Assembly (NCBI GenBank): GCA_041675285.1
Contig: JBAYTZ010000025.1
Location: 1-30,248, forward strand
Source of the DNA: Candidatus Delongbacteria bacterium
Lineage (GTDB): Bacteria > CAIWAD01
Direction of reading: 5' to 3'
Length of the DNA: 30,248 bases
Made by a program: the position numbers and the translations under genes. Of this stretch, positions 1-7,904 are shown one piece after another. Each line of letters begins with the position of its first letter. Positions within the stretch are counted from its first letter, which is position 1. The notes beneath the pieces were generated by a model. It worked only from the letters and a program-made list of their open reading frames with translations. It was not told the origin of the DNA and did not search any database.

Positions 1-88
1 ACCAGACCGAAGCCTGGATCCCGTTCGACTTGCATGTGTTAAGCACGCCGCCAGCGTTCGTCCTGAGCCAGGATCAAACTCTCCATTG
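1..88 (-). rRNA. rrs: 16S ribosomal RNA, 5' end (partial)
   Basis: On the minus strand this is the conserved start of bacterial 16S rRNA: the AGAGTTTGATCCTGGCTCAG primer-site sequence lies at about 83-64, followed by the universal GACGAACGCTGGCGGC and ACATGCAAGTCGAACG segments. The window ends inside variable region V1, so only about 88 bases are present. The exact 5' end (about 84-90) is estimated from the distance to the conserved block. The gene is read leftwards out of the window; the rest of the rRNA operon is not visible. Confidence 0.97.
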
Positions 89-242
89 TCAAATGTGTTT
101 GTCCTGTTCATCCAAGCCCACTCACGTGGGCCGGGAACCGCAATGCCATCTGTTGCCAGATGAACACCACGGTGGCATGGTCATTCTTGCTTCCCTTGAA
201 CTGTCAAAGAGCAGATGCATTCCTGCTTGTTTCCAAGCGAGG
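89..242 (-). other. rRNA operon leader
   Basis: This is the transcribed leader between the inferred start near 242 and the 16S 5' end. It carries the boxA at 202-213 and, downstream in transcription, a small hairpin (stem CATCTG/CAGATG at 147-152 and 157-162, loop TTGC). No protein-coding signal is evident. A hairpin between boxA and 16S would fit an rRNA processing stem or boxC-like element, but that is inference. Confidence 0.6.
202..213 (-). promoter_or_regulatory. boxA antitermination site of the rRNA leader
   Basis: The minus strand reads TGCTCTTTGACA, one base from the TGCTCTTTAACA boxA consensus bound by NusB-NusE in rRNA antitermination. It lies about 30 bases after the inferred transcription start and about 115 bases before 16S, the usual position. 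It would protect the untranslated rRNA transcript from Rho, whose gene is also in this window. Confidence 0.85.
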
Positions 243-248
243 ACCCTC

Positions 249-301
249 AAGGTATCGTCACCCGGAGGCAATGTCAACATCGTTTCCTAAAAAATCTTTT
301 G
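249..301 (-). promoter_or_regulatory. main rRNA promoter with UP element
   Basis: The -35 hexamer is TTGACA (277-272) and the -10 is TACCTT (254-249), with a 17-base spacer. Immediately upstream, 301-280 matches the rrn UP-element consensus (nnAAAWWTWTTTTnnnAAAnnn) at every specified position but one, and ends two bases before the -35 as in E. coli rrnB P1. The bases after the -10 are GC-rich (GAGGGTC), a discriminator type associated with stringent control. This indicates a strong sigma70-class promoter using the alpha-subunit C-terminal domain. Confidence 0.85.
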
Positions 302-349
302 GGAAGCGATGTCAATCCGCGTCGATTCGACGACGCGACAAGGCCGGTC

Positions 350-377
350 AATATAGCGTCCCCATCGGTTCATGCAA
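350..377 (-). promoter_or_regulatory. possible second, upstream rRNA promoter
   Basis: The minus strand has TTGCAT (377-372), a 16-base spacer and TATATT (355-350), starting four bases after the rnr stop codon. Its position upstream of the UP-element promoter would give tandem P1/P2 promoters, as is common for rRNA operons. A further isolated TTGACA at 315-310 has only a poor -10 (TTTTAG, 292-287). Confidence 0.5.
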
Positions 378-380
378 GGG

Positions 381-2669
381 TCAGGGCTGCTTTCTCGCGA
401 CTCTGGCGGGCGCCCTGCCCTTGGCCCGGGCCGGGGCAACCACTTCCGTCCCGCGGCCCGACGGCCCGTCGGCGAACTCCACCAGGTGAAAGTCCACTTC
501 GCGCGTCTCGGGATTGCTGCGCAGCACGCGCACCAGCAGGCGGTCCCCGATCCGGATGCTGCGCCCCAGCCGCCGCGCCCGCAGCTCCCAGCTGGCCTCG
601 CGGTAGTCCCAGTAATCCTCGGGCAGTTCGGCCATGGGAATCAGCCCCTCGGCCAGCGAATCCTCCAGCTCCACAAAGACGCCGAAGCGCTCCACGCCGC
701 GCACCAGGCCCCAGAACTCGTCGCCCAGGTGCCCCTGCAGGTAGAGGATCTGCTTGAGCTTGACCGCCGCCCGCTCGGCTTCCAGGGCCAGCAGCTCGCG
801 CTGGGAGCTGCGCCGCCCGACCATCTCCAGCACGCCCGTGCCGGGGTCCGCCTCCCGCCCCAGCAGACGCTTCAGCAGCCGGTGCACCACCAGGTCCGGG
901 TAGCGGCGGATGGGCGAGGTGAAGTGCGCGTACTGCTCGAAGCCCAGCCCGAAGTGACCCACGTTGTGCGGCGAGTACAGGGCCTTCATCATGCTGCGGA
1001 GCATCATCTGCTGCAGGAAGGGCGCCTCGGGACGGTCCGCCCAGCGCTCCATCAGCAGCTGCCAGTCCCGCACCGCGCCCAGCTCGGGGACGGGCTGCAG
1101 GCCCAGGTGCTCCAGCACCGCGCGGAAGCGCTCCAGTTTCTCGCCCTCCGGCGCGGCGTGGATGCGGAACAGGCAGGTGCGCCGCGCCTCCACCAGGCTG
1201 CGGGCCACGCAGCGGTTGGCCTGCAGCATGAACTCCTCGATCAGGAAATTCGCCTCGCGACTCAGCCGTCGGCCCACCGCCAACGGCGTGCCCTGGGCGT
1301 CCAGCGTGAAGACCGGTTCCGGCAGGGCGAAGTCCAGCCCACCCTTCTGGAGGCGCAGGCGCTTGAGCAACCGCCAGAGCCGGTTCATGTGATACAAGGA
1401 GCGCTGGATCTCGTCGGGCCAGCGTTCCAGTGTGTCACGCGCGGGCAGGGCCTCCAGCGGCAGGCCAGCCAGCCGCTCCTGCACCTCGTCGTAGCTGAAG
1501 CGTTTGCGCGAGCGGATCAGGCTGGGGGTCAGGCGCACCTCGCGCACGGCGCCGCGCGGACCGATGGTCATCAGGGCGCTGAAGCAGTAGCGGTCTCGCC
1601 CCTCCTGCAGGCTGCACAGCCCCGAGGAGAGCGCGTGCGGCAGCATGGGCACCACTTCGCCGGGCAGATAGATGCTCAGGCCGCGGCGCAGGGCCTCGCG
1701 GTCCAGCAGGCCGTCCTCGGCCACGAACTGCGACACGTCGGCGATGTGCACGCCCAGCAGCCAGCCGCCGTCCTCCAGCGCCTCGATGGAGACGGCGTCG
1801 TCGAAGTCTTTGGCGTCGGCGGGGTCGATGGTGAAGACGCAGCTCCCACGCAGATCCAGCCGCCCGGGCTGGGGCTGGATGTCCTCCTCGGTGAAGCGGC
1901 GCGCCTCCTGCTCCTGGGCGCGGCTGAAGCCCGCCGGCAGGTTGAACTCGGCCTTGATTCGCTCCTGGTGCCAGGCCGCCCCGGAGCCGCCCTCCAGGCG
2001 CTTCTCCACCTGCACCCAAAGTACGCCCGGCAATGAGGCCGGATCCGCGTCGGGCAGCACGCTCACGCGCAGTTGTTCGCCCGAGCGCAGGTCGTCCGGC
2101 ACCCGGCCCTTGAAGCGCACCAAGCCGCCGAAACGCACGCTCTCCGGCAGCAGGATCCAGTCCGCCCCGTAGCGGGCCGCCCGCCCGACGATGCGTTCCA
2201 GCCGCCGCTCCAGCAGACCCAGCACGCGCCCCTCGCGCGAGCGGCCGCCGGCGGGCAGCAGGCGGGCCTCCACCAGATCCTCCTGCAGGTAGCGGTCCAG
2301 CTGGGAGCGATGTAGGAAGACCCGCTCGCTGCCGTCGTCGGGCTGCAGGAAGCCGTGCCCGGAAGGCAGGCGCAGCAGGACGCCGACCACCGTCCGGGCC
2401 GGTCCGCCGCCCAGCCAGCGCCGCAGATCGCCCTTGCGCAGCTCGCCGGCCTGCTCCATCTCGTCCAGCAGGCCCGTGAATTCGGCGTAGGAGAGGGGCT
2501 GGCCCAGCGTGTTGTAGAGGCCGCGGGTCTTGAAGCCCCGCTCCTGGGAGCGCATCAAGTCGAGGATGCGCGTCCGGGTGCGGGCCCGAGCCTCGGCGGC
2601 CTTGTCGTGGGGGGCCGCGGGCCGGGATTCCCGGGCGTGGGGCTTGGCGGGCGGGCGACGGCTGGACAT
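381..2669 (-). CDS. rnr: ribonuclease R (RNB-family 3'-5' exoribonuclease)
   Basis: This is a processive 3'-5' hydrolytic exoribonuclease that degrades structured RNA, including defective rRNA and mRNA. The 762-residue product has an N-terminal winged-helix-like region (about 30-90), cold-shock-type RNA-binding segments (about 95-230), the RNB catalytic domain with the metal-binding acidic motif DPADAKDFDDA (282-292) and the later FTSPIRRYPD motif, and a C-terminal S1 domain (about the last 110 residues). Length and order fit RNase R rather than RNase II (about 640 residues). I chose the ATG at 2669 because CAGGAG sits seven bases before it; an in-frame GTG 21 bases upstream would put that Shine-Dalgarno inside the gene. 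It follows prmC by 79 bases and directly precedes the rRNA promoter region. Confidence 0.95.
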   Translation of the reverse strand: MSSRRPPAKPHARESRPAAPHDKAAEARARTRTRILDLMRSQERGFKTRGLYNTLGQPLSYAEFTGLLDEMEQAGELRKGDLRRWLGGGPARTVVGVLLRLPSGHGFLQPDDGSERVFLHRSQLDRYLQEDLVEARLLPAGGRSREGRVLGLLERRLERIVGRAARYGADWILLPESVRFGGLVRFKGRVPDDLRSGEQLRVSVLPDADPASLPGVLWVQVEKRLEGGSGAAWHQERIKAEFNLPAGFSRAQEQEARRFTEEDIQPQPGRLDLRGSCVFTIDPADAKDFDDAVSIEALEDGGWLLGVHIADVSQFVAEDGLLDREALRRGLSIYLPGEVVPMLPHALSSGLCSLQEGRDRYCFSALMTIGPRGAVREVRLTPSLIRSRKRFSYDEVQERLAGLPLEALPARDTLERWPDEIQRSLYHMNRLWRLLKRLRLQKGGLDFALPEPVFTLDAQGTPLAVGRRLSREANFLIEEFMLQANRCVARSLVEARRTCLFRIHAAPEGEKLERFRAVLEHLGLQPVPELGAVRDWQLLMERWADRPEAPFLQQMMLRSMMKALYSPHNVGHFGLGFEQYAHFTSPIRRYPDLVVHRLLKRLLGREADPGTGVLEMVGRRSSQRELLALEAERAAVKLKQILYLQGHLGDEFWGLVRGVERFGVFVELEDSLAEGLIPMAELPEDYWDYREASWELRARRLGRSIRIGDRLLVRVLRSNPETREVDFHLVEFADGPSGRGTEVVAPARAKGRAPARVARKQP

Positions 2670-2748
2670 GGGCGGCTCCTGGATGATCACGGGTGTTGGC
2701 CGGGGGCACCCAGAAGGTGGCGGATGGGGGGCGAAGGCGGAAGGGCGG

Positions 2749-3606
2749 CTACTCGGAGCGCCGGCCCACTAGGAAGCGCGGCCGGCCGGCCAGATCGGGG
2801 CGGATCTCGAGCCGCGAGCAGAGCGGGGCGAACAGCTCCAGCAAGGCCGGGGCCTGCTGCGCGCCGATCTCCAGGTAGAGCCGGCCGCCGGGCCGCAGCA
2901 GGTGCTCCAGCCCGCCCGCGAAGCGCCGGTAGAAGATCAGTCCGTCCTCGCCGCCGAACAGGGCCTCCTCCGGCTCGTGGCTGAGCTCGCGCTGCAGGCC
3001 GGCGCGTTCGCTCAGGGCCACGTAGGGCGGATTGGAGACCAGCAGGTCCCGGGCCTCCTGGGGCCAGTGCAGCAGCAGATTGAGGCGCTGGAACTCGATC
3101 CGCTCCGCCACGCCGTTCAGGCGGGCGTTCTCCCGGGCCACTTCCAGCGCCCCGCTGCTGGTGTCCACGGCCAGCACGCGGCAGCCGGGCAGTTCCTGGG
3201 CCAGGCTGATGGCCAGACAACCCGAACCCGTGCCCGCGTCCAGCACGGAGAGGGGACCCTGGCCGCGTTCGCCGGCCAGCACGTGGTCCACCAGCTCCTC
3301 GGTCTCCGGCCGCGGGATCAGCACGCGCGAATCCACCCGCAGCCCGGCCCGGCGGAAGGGCTGGTCGCCCAAGATGTACTGCAGGGGTTCGCCCGCCACG
3401 CGGCGCTGCAACAGGCCGCGCAGGCCGGCCTTCTCGGCCTCGTCGGGCACGCGGTCGTGGTCCAGGTAGAGATCCAGCCGCCGGCAGCCCAGGGCGCGGG
3501 CCGCCAGTTCGTCGGCCTCGCGCGCGGCATTCTCCACGCCGCGGGCGGCCAGCCAGTCCCGGGAGAGCCGCAGGAGCGCGGCCAGATCGGGGGGTGCGGG
3601 GTTCAT
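2749..3606 (-). CDS. prmC: peptide chain release factor N5-glutamine methyltransferase
   Basis: PrmC (HemK) transfers a methyl group from S-adenosylmethionine to the glutamine of the GGQ motif of release factors, improving peptide release. The 285-residue product has the N-terminal helical substrate-binding domain (about 1-90), then a class I methyltransferase fold with the SAM-binding loop DAGTGSGCLAI (123-133) and the catalytic NPPY motif (192-195). Length matches the family. Its ATG overlaps the prfA stop by four bases (ATGA), so it is translationally coupled to its own substrate gene, a widespread arrangement. Confidence 0.95.
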   Translation of the reverse strand: MNPAPPDLAALLRLSRDWLAARGVENAAREADELAARALGCRRLDLYLDHDRVPDEAEKAGLRGLLQRRVAGEPLQYILGDQPFRRAGLRVDSRVLIPRPETEELVDHVLAGERGQGPLSVLDAGTGSGCLAISLAQELPGCRVLAVDTSSGALEVARENARLNGVAERIEFQRLNLLLHWPQEARDLLVSNPPYVALSERAGLQRELSHEPEEALFGGEDGLIFYRRFAGGLEHLLRPGGRLYLEIGAQQAPALLELFAPLCSRLEIRPDLAGRPRFLVGRRSE

Positions 3607-4682
3607 TCGACCTCGGAACCCAGGTCCTCGAGGCGCTCCTTCAAGTCCGCCAGCCGCAGGGCGTCCAGCATCTCGGCCAGGTCGCCGTCCATCACCCGGT
3701 CCAGCTTGTAGAGCGTGAGGTTGATCCGGTGGTCGGTCAGTCGGTTCTGGGGAAAGTTGTAGGTGCGGATCTTGGCGCTGCGGTCGCCGCTGGAGACCTG
3801 GCTGCGCCGCTCCACGTCCTGCTTGGCCTTCTCCTCGGCCAGTTTGGCGTCGTAGAGCCGGCTGCGCAGCACCTTGAGCGCCTTGTCCTTGTTCTTGTGC
3901 TGGCTCTTCTCGTCCTGGCAGGTGACCACCAGGCCCGTGGGCAGGTGCGTGATGCGCACGGCGGAGTCGGTGGTGTTGACGCTCTGGCCGCCCGGGCCGC
4001 TGGAGCGGTAGACGTCGATGCGCAGGTCCTTGGCCTCGATCTGCACGTCCACCTCCTCGGCCTCCGGCAGCACGGCCACGCTGGCAGCCGAGGTGTGGAT
4101 GCGGCCCTGGCTCTCGGTGGCCGGCACGCGCTGCACGCGATGCACGCCGCCCTCGTATTTCAAGCGCCCAAAGGCCTCTTCGCCCGAGATGGCGAAGATC
4201 ACCTCTTTGAAGCCGCCCATGCCACCCTCGCTGGCGTCCAGCAGCTCCAGGCGCCAGCCCATCTGCTCGGCCAGCCGCTGGTACATGCGGAACAGGTCGG
4301 CGGCGAACAGGGCGGCCTCCTCGCCCCCCGTGCCGGCCCGCACCTCCACGATGCAGTTGCGGGAATCCGCGGGATCCCGCGGCACGATGAGCAGCTTGAA
4401 GGCTTCCTCCAGCCGCTCGGCCTCGCCGCGGGACTCCTCCAACTGGGCCTCCGCCAGCTCGCGCAGCTCGGGGTCCACTTCGCCGGTCAGCAGCTCGCGG
4501 GCCTCGCTGGCCTGGGCCACGGCCTGCTGCCAGGCCTTGCCGGTCTCGAGGATCTGGCTCAGGCGCTTCTGCTCGCGGGAGAGGTCGCGCCAGAGCTTCT
4601 GGTCCGCCAGCACCTCCGGCCGGCCCAGATCCTCCACCAGCCGCTCATAGCGCGCCGTCAGGCGTTGGAGTCGATCCTGCAT
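3603..4682 (-). CDS. prfA: peptide chain release factor 1
   Basis: RF1 recognises UAA and UAG in the ribosomal A site and triggers hydrolysis of peptidyl-tRNA. The 359-residue product has an N-terminal coiled region (about 1-100), the tripeptide anticodon PAT at 187-189 (the RF1 signature; RF2 has SPF), and the universal GGQ at 231-233 in SSGPGGQSVN. The C-terminal region with HKNKDKAL is also typical. The ATG at 4682 follows GGAGG with a four-base spacer and gives the usual length; longer in-frame extensions run into the upstream gene and lack RF1 character. It sits 17 bases after the DUF1385 gene and overlaps prmC. Confidence 0.96.
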   Translation of the reverse strand: MQDRLQRLTARYERLVEDLGRPEVLADQKLWRDLSREQKRLSQILETGKAWQQAVAQASEARELLTGEVDPELRELAEAQLEESRGEAERLEEAFKLLIVPRDPADSRNCIVEVRAGTGGEEAALFAADLFRMYQRLAEQMGWRLELLDASEGGMGGFKEVIFAISGEEAFGRLKYEGGVHRVQRVPATESQGRIHTSAASVAVLPEAEEVDVQIEAKDLRIDVYRSSGPGGQSVNTTDSAVRITHLPTGLVVTCQDEKSQHKNKDKALKVLRSRLYDAKLAEEKAKQDVERRSQVSSGDRSAKIRTYNFPQNRLTDHRINLTLYKLDRVMDGDLAEMLDALRLADLKERLEDLGSEVE

Positions 4683-4699
4683 GCTGCCTCCGGGGGTCG

Positions 4700-5674
4700 C
4701 TAGACGAAATCGATGCGAGAGTTCAGGCCGTCCATGGGAAGGTTCAGCGAGGCGCGAATGGCCACCACCGCCACTTCCAGCTGGGCGGCGTCGGGTTCCT
4801 GGGTGGTGAGGCGCTGGAACCAGAGGCCGGGGGCGATCAGCAGGCGCGCCAGCCCGTGGCCGCGCACCCGGTTGGACAGCTGCAGCAGCTCGAAGGACAG
4901 GCCGGCCACCAGGGGGATGATCGGCAAGTGCACGAGCAGGCGGTGCAGGACGCTGTCGAAGGCGCCGAAGGAGCGGATCCAGAACGTGTCGAAGACCGCG
5001 TAGACCAGCACCGTGGACAGCGCCACCACCAGCAGGAAACTCGTGCCGCAGCGGGGGTGGAAGCGCGTGTGCAGCTGGGCCTCCTCCACGGTCACGCGCT
5101 TGGTTTCCTCCCAGGCGTAGATCGACTTGTGCTCCGCGCCGTGGTAGGCGAACAGCGTGCGCACGTCGCTCCACTGGGAAATGCCCCAGAGGTAAGCCAG
5201 CAGCAGGCTGATGCGGAAGGTGCCGACCACCAGATGGAAGTAGACCTGGTTGCGATCCTGGCCCAGCAGCGTGCTGGCCAGGTAGGGCAGGTACATGAAC
5301 AGCAGCAGGCCCACGCCCAGGGCCATCAACAGGGAGACGACGGTCATCACCCGCTGGCCCCAGGTGTGCTCGGTCTCGGCCTGGGCCCCGTTCTGGGAGA
5401 TCTCCGCCGACCAGTTGAGCGTGCGGGTGCCGATGAGCAGGGATTCCAGCAGCGAGAGCGCCCCCCGGAGCACGGGCAGACGCAGCACGGGCCAGCGACG
5501 GCTAAGGGAGTGGAATTCTTCGCTCCGGACCAGGATGTGGTCGGGCGCGAGGCGGACCGCCGTGGCCACCCGGCCCGGCGCCCGCATCATGACCCCATCG
5601 ATGACAGCCTGCCCGCCGATGTTGACGGGCAGCTCAGGGTCGTAGGGGGTCGCGGCGTCCTTCGTCGGGGCCAC
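4700..5674 (-). CDS. DUF1385 family membrane protein (YqhQ-like)
   Basis: This 324-residue integral membrane protein belongs to the DUF1385 family (Bacillus YqhQ). Family marks are the N-terminal GGQAVIDGVMMRAP (20-33), the conserved YHGAEHKSIYAWE (177-189) and HPRCGTSFL (206-214), with hydrophobic segments around 108-135, 148-166, 210-230 and 245-265. The molecular function of the family is not known to me. The His/Glu/Cys-rich motifs flanking membrane segments could bind metal, but that is inference. The start is GTG at 5674, preceded by GGAG with a five-base spacer; the gene begins 21 bases after rpmE. A position between rpmE and prfA recurs in other bacteria, hinting at a link to ribosome or termination biology, or simply a conserved operon. 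Confidence 0.88.
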   Translation of the reverse strand: MAPTKDAATPYDPELPVNIGGQAVIDGVMMRAPGRVATAVRLAPDHILVRSEEFHSLSRRWPVLRLPVLRGALSLLESLLIGTRTLNWSAEISQNGAQAETEHTWGQRVMTVVSLLMALGVGLLLFMYLPYLASTLLGQDRNQVYFHLVVGTFRISLLLAYLWGISQWSDVRTLFAYHGAEHKSIYAWEETKRVTVEEAQLHTRFHPRCGTSFLLVVALSTVLVYAVFDTFWIRSFGAFDSVLHRLLVHLPIIPLVAGLSFELLQLSNRVRGHGLARLLIAPGLWFQRLTTQEPDAAQLEVAVVAIRASLNLPMDGLNSRIDFV

Positions 5675-5695
5675 CCGATCTCCGCGCGTTGCGGT

Positions 5696-5905
5696 CTACT
5701 TGTCGCCCTTGGCGTACTTCTTGTAGAAACGGTCCACGCGGCCGGTGGTGAAGATCTGCTTCTGCCGGCCCGTGAAGAAGGGGTGGCAGACGGAGCAAAG
5801 CTCCACCTTCATGTCACCCTGGGTCGTGCGGGTCTCAAAGGTGTTCCCACAGGCACAGGAGACATTCGCCACTTCGTATTTCGGATGCGTCTTTTCCTTC
5901 GGCAT
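5696..5905 (-). CDS. rpmE: 50S ribosomal protein L31, zinc-binding type
   Basis: L31 is a small protein of the large ribosomal subunit that helps bridge to the 30S head. The 69-residue product starts MPKEKTHPKYEV and carries SCACG and LCSVCHPF, giving the four cysteines of the zinc-containing (C+) paralogue, then the conserved HPFFTGRQK and GRVDRFYKKY segments. The ATG at 5905 follows GAGG with an eight-base spacer; an upstream in-frame start would overlap the promoter at 5934-5962 and lacks L31 similarity. It lies between rho and the DUF1385 gene. Confidence 0.96.
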   Translation of the reverse strand: MPKEKTHPKYEVANVSCACGNTFETRTTQGDMKVELCSVCHPFFTGRQKQIFTTGRVDRFYKKYAKGDK

Positions 5906-5933
5906 CTTCGTGTCCTCGATTTTGAAGCCGTGA

Positions 5934-5962
5934 AGTATAGGCAAGTGCAGGTTTCCTTGCAA
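5934..5962 (-). promoter_or_regulatory. rpmE operon promoter
   Basis: The minus strand has TTGCAA (5962-5957), a 17-base spacer and TATACT (5939-5934), five of six matches to the -10 consensus. It starts seven bases after the rho stop codon and leads into the rpmE leader. It would drive rpmE, DUF1385, prfA and prmC independently of rho. Confidence 0.75.
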
Positions 5963-5968
5963 GCCGGT

Positions 5969-7474
5969 TTACTTCATCATGACCTCAAAGAACTCCAGGT
6001 TGTTGCGGGTCAAGCGCATCTTCTCCAGCATGAACTTCATCACCTCGACGGGATGCTTCTCCCCCTGGAGGTTGCGCAGGATCCAGATCTTGTTGAGCGT
6101 CTTGTCGTCCAGCAGCAATTCTTCCTTGCGCGTGCCGGACTTGTTGATATCGATGGCCGGGTAGATGCGGGCGTTGGACAGGTTGCGGTCCAGGACCAAC
6201 TCCATGTTGCCCGTGCCCTTGAACTCCTCGAAAATCACCTCGTCCATCCGGCTGCCGGTCTCGATCAGGGCCGTGGCGATGATCGTCAGGCTGCCGCCGC
6301 CCTCGATGTTGCGGGCCGCGCCGAAGAATTTTTTGGGCTCGTAGAGGGCCACGGCGTCCACACCGCCCGAGAGGATGCGCCCGGAGTGGGGCACCACGGC
6401 GTTGTAGGCGCGGGCCAGGCGGGTGATGGAATCCAGCAGGATCACCACGTCCAGGCCGAACTCCACCATGCGCTTGGCCTTCTCGATCACCATGTTCGAC
6501 ACCTGGATGTGCCGTTCGGGCTTCTCGTCAAAGGTGGAGCTGATCACCTCGGCATCGATGTGCCGTTGCATGTCCGTCACTTCTTCCGGGCGCTCGTCGA
6601 TCAAGAGGACGATCAACATGATTTCCGGATGATTCGTGGTGATGGAGTTGGCGATCTTCTGCAGCAGGATGGTCTTGCCCGTGCGGGGCGGGGCCACGAT
6701 CAGGCCACGCTGCCCCATGCCCACCGGGGTGAACAAGTCCATGATGCGCATGGAATATTCTTTTTGCTCGCGCTCCAGCTTGATCTTCCGCTCCGGGTAG
6801 AGCGGGGTCAGGTTGTCGAAGAGCATCTTGTCCCGGCACTCGTCGGGATCGTTGTAGTTGACCGCCTCCACCTTCAGCAGGGCGAAGAAGCGCTCGTTGT
6901 CCTTGGGCGGACGGATCTGCCCGGAGATCACGTGGCCTTTGCGCAGGCTGAAGCGCTTGATCTGCGAGGGCGAGACATAGATGTCTTCGGGCCCGGGCAG
7001 GTAGTTGGACGCGCCCGAGCGCAGGAAGCCGTAGCCGTCGGGCAGGATCTCCAGCACGCCCTGGGCGAAGATCGCGCCGTCCTTCTGGGCCTGGGCCTCG
7101 AGGATCTTGTAGACCAGGTCCGACTTGGAGAGGCCGCCCGGATTGTCCACGCCGAAGGACTTGGCCAGGTCGAAGAGCTCGCGGATGGGCCGCTTCTCCA
7201 GCTCGGCGATGTTCAGCTTGGGACCCTCGTTGCCGTTGCCCGTGGTGACGATGGTCTCCGAGCCCTCGCTCTCCACCGGCAGGCCCGCCGGCGCCGGTTC
7301 CGGGGCCGCGGGGCGCACGAGCTCGGGCAGGGGGGTCTGCTCCTCGTCCTGCGGCCCCAGCACGGGATCCAGGTCGTTGCGGGGCTGGAAGCCGGCGTAG
7401 GGGCCGGGCCGCGTGTTCATACCCGGGCGTCGAACGCGTCCCTGCGGGCGATCGCCATTGCGTTGTTCGGACAT
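5969..7474 (-). CDS. rho: transcription termination factor Rho
   Basis: Rho is a hexameric RNA-dependent ATPase that ends transcription of untranslated RNA. The 501-residue product has a charged, proline-rich N-terminal extension (about 1-85, probably disordered), the Rho N-terminal helical domain (about 86-128), the cold-shock RNA-binding domain (about 135-210, with DGYGFLR), and a RecA-like ATPase domain with Walker A GLIVAPPRTGKT (257-268), LIDERPEEVTDM (291-302) and the SITRLARAYN loop. It is about 80 residues longer than E. coli Rho, all at the N-terminus, as in many high-GC phyla. The ATG at 7474 has AAGGA overlapping the stop codon of the VOC gene, 10 bases upstream. Confidence 0.97.
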   Translation of the reverse strand: MSEQRNGDRPQGRVRRPGMNTRPGPYAGFQPRNDLDPVLGPQDEEQTPLPELVRPAAPEPAPAGLPVESEGSETIVTTGNGNEGPKLNIAELEKRPIRELFDLAKSFGVDNPGGLSKSDLVYKILEAQAQKDGAIFAQGVLEILPDGYGFLRSGASNYLPGPEDIYVSPSQIKRFSLRKGHVISGQIRPPKDNERFFALLKVEAVNYNDPDECRDKMLFDNLTPLYPERKIKLEREQKEYSMRIMDLFTPVGMGQRGLIVAPPRTGKTILLQKIANSITTNHPEIMLIVLLIDERPEEVTDMQRHIDAEVISSTFDEKPERHIQVSNMVIEKAKRMVEFGLDVVILLDSITRLARAYNAVVPHSGRILSGGVDAVALYEPKKFFGAARNIEGGGSLTIIATALIETGSRMDEVIFEEFKGTGNMELVLDRNLSNARIYPAIDINKSGTRKEELLLDDKTLNKIWILRNLQGEKHPVEVMKFMLEKMRLTRNNLEFFEVMMK

Positions 7475-7484
7475 GGGTCGATCC

Positions 7485-7904
7485 TTACCAGTTCTGGGTC
7501 AGCATCACAGGGTTGCCGTCGGGGTCGTGGAAGGTGGCGTGCCGGCGCGCCCCCTCTCCACCCTCGACATCCGCTTCAAATTCCACGCCCCGGCCCTTGA
7601 GCGCGTCGCAGGCCGTGGCCAGGCTCACCACCTCGAAGACCGGGCAGGCGCCGCCACCCCGGGGCACGGGACCCCCGAAGGGCCAGACCTGCAGGCCGAA
7701 GTCCACGCCTTCCGCCCCCGTGGCCAGGAAGGCCCAGCCGCCGGCTTCGTCCAGGTAGCTGAGCTTGAGCCCCACCTGGTCGCGGTAGAAGGCCACCGCG
7801 GCCCGCAGGTCGGAAACCCAGACCCAGACCAGCGCCAGTTGCTTCAAGCCTTCCAGTTCCACCTCGCGGCGGCCCCGGCGCGGAGCGCGTGTCGTCTCGC
7901 TCAT
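7485..7904 (-). CDS. VOC (glyoxalase I/bleomycin-resistance fold) protein
   Basis: This 139-residue protein has the vicinal oxygen chelate fold pattern: a first strand with the SDLRAAVAFYRDQVGLKL segment (31-48) and a closing FHDPDGNPVML segment (125-135). In metal-dependent members the first strand carries a His and the last a Glu (as in DPDGNLIEL). Here these positions appear to be V/W near 26-27 and Met near 134, so a complete metal site is doubtful. The gene overlaps the upstream metallo-beta-lactamase-fold gene by ATGA and is followed 10 bases later by rho. Its substrate is unknown; pairing with a glyoxalase II-like gene hints at aldehyde detoxification, but loss of the metal ligands argues against simple glyoxalase I activity. 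Confidence 0.85.
   Translation of the reverse strand: MSETTRAPRRGRREVELEGLKQLALVWVWVSDLRAAVAFYRDQVGLKLSYLDEAGGWAFLATGAEGVDFGLQVWPFGGPVPRGGGACPVFEVVSLATACDALKGRGVEFEADVEGGEGARRHATFHDPDGNPVMLTQNW

Noticed and set aside
4856..7600. Very long open frames on the plus strand opposite real genes (also 8679-11285, 13413-16316, 372-2036)
   Set aside because: They are antisense to rho, maeB, uvrA and rnr, have low-complexity Gln/His/Ala-rich translations with no family motifs, and are expected by-products of high-GC codon usage.
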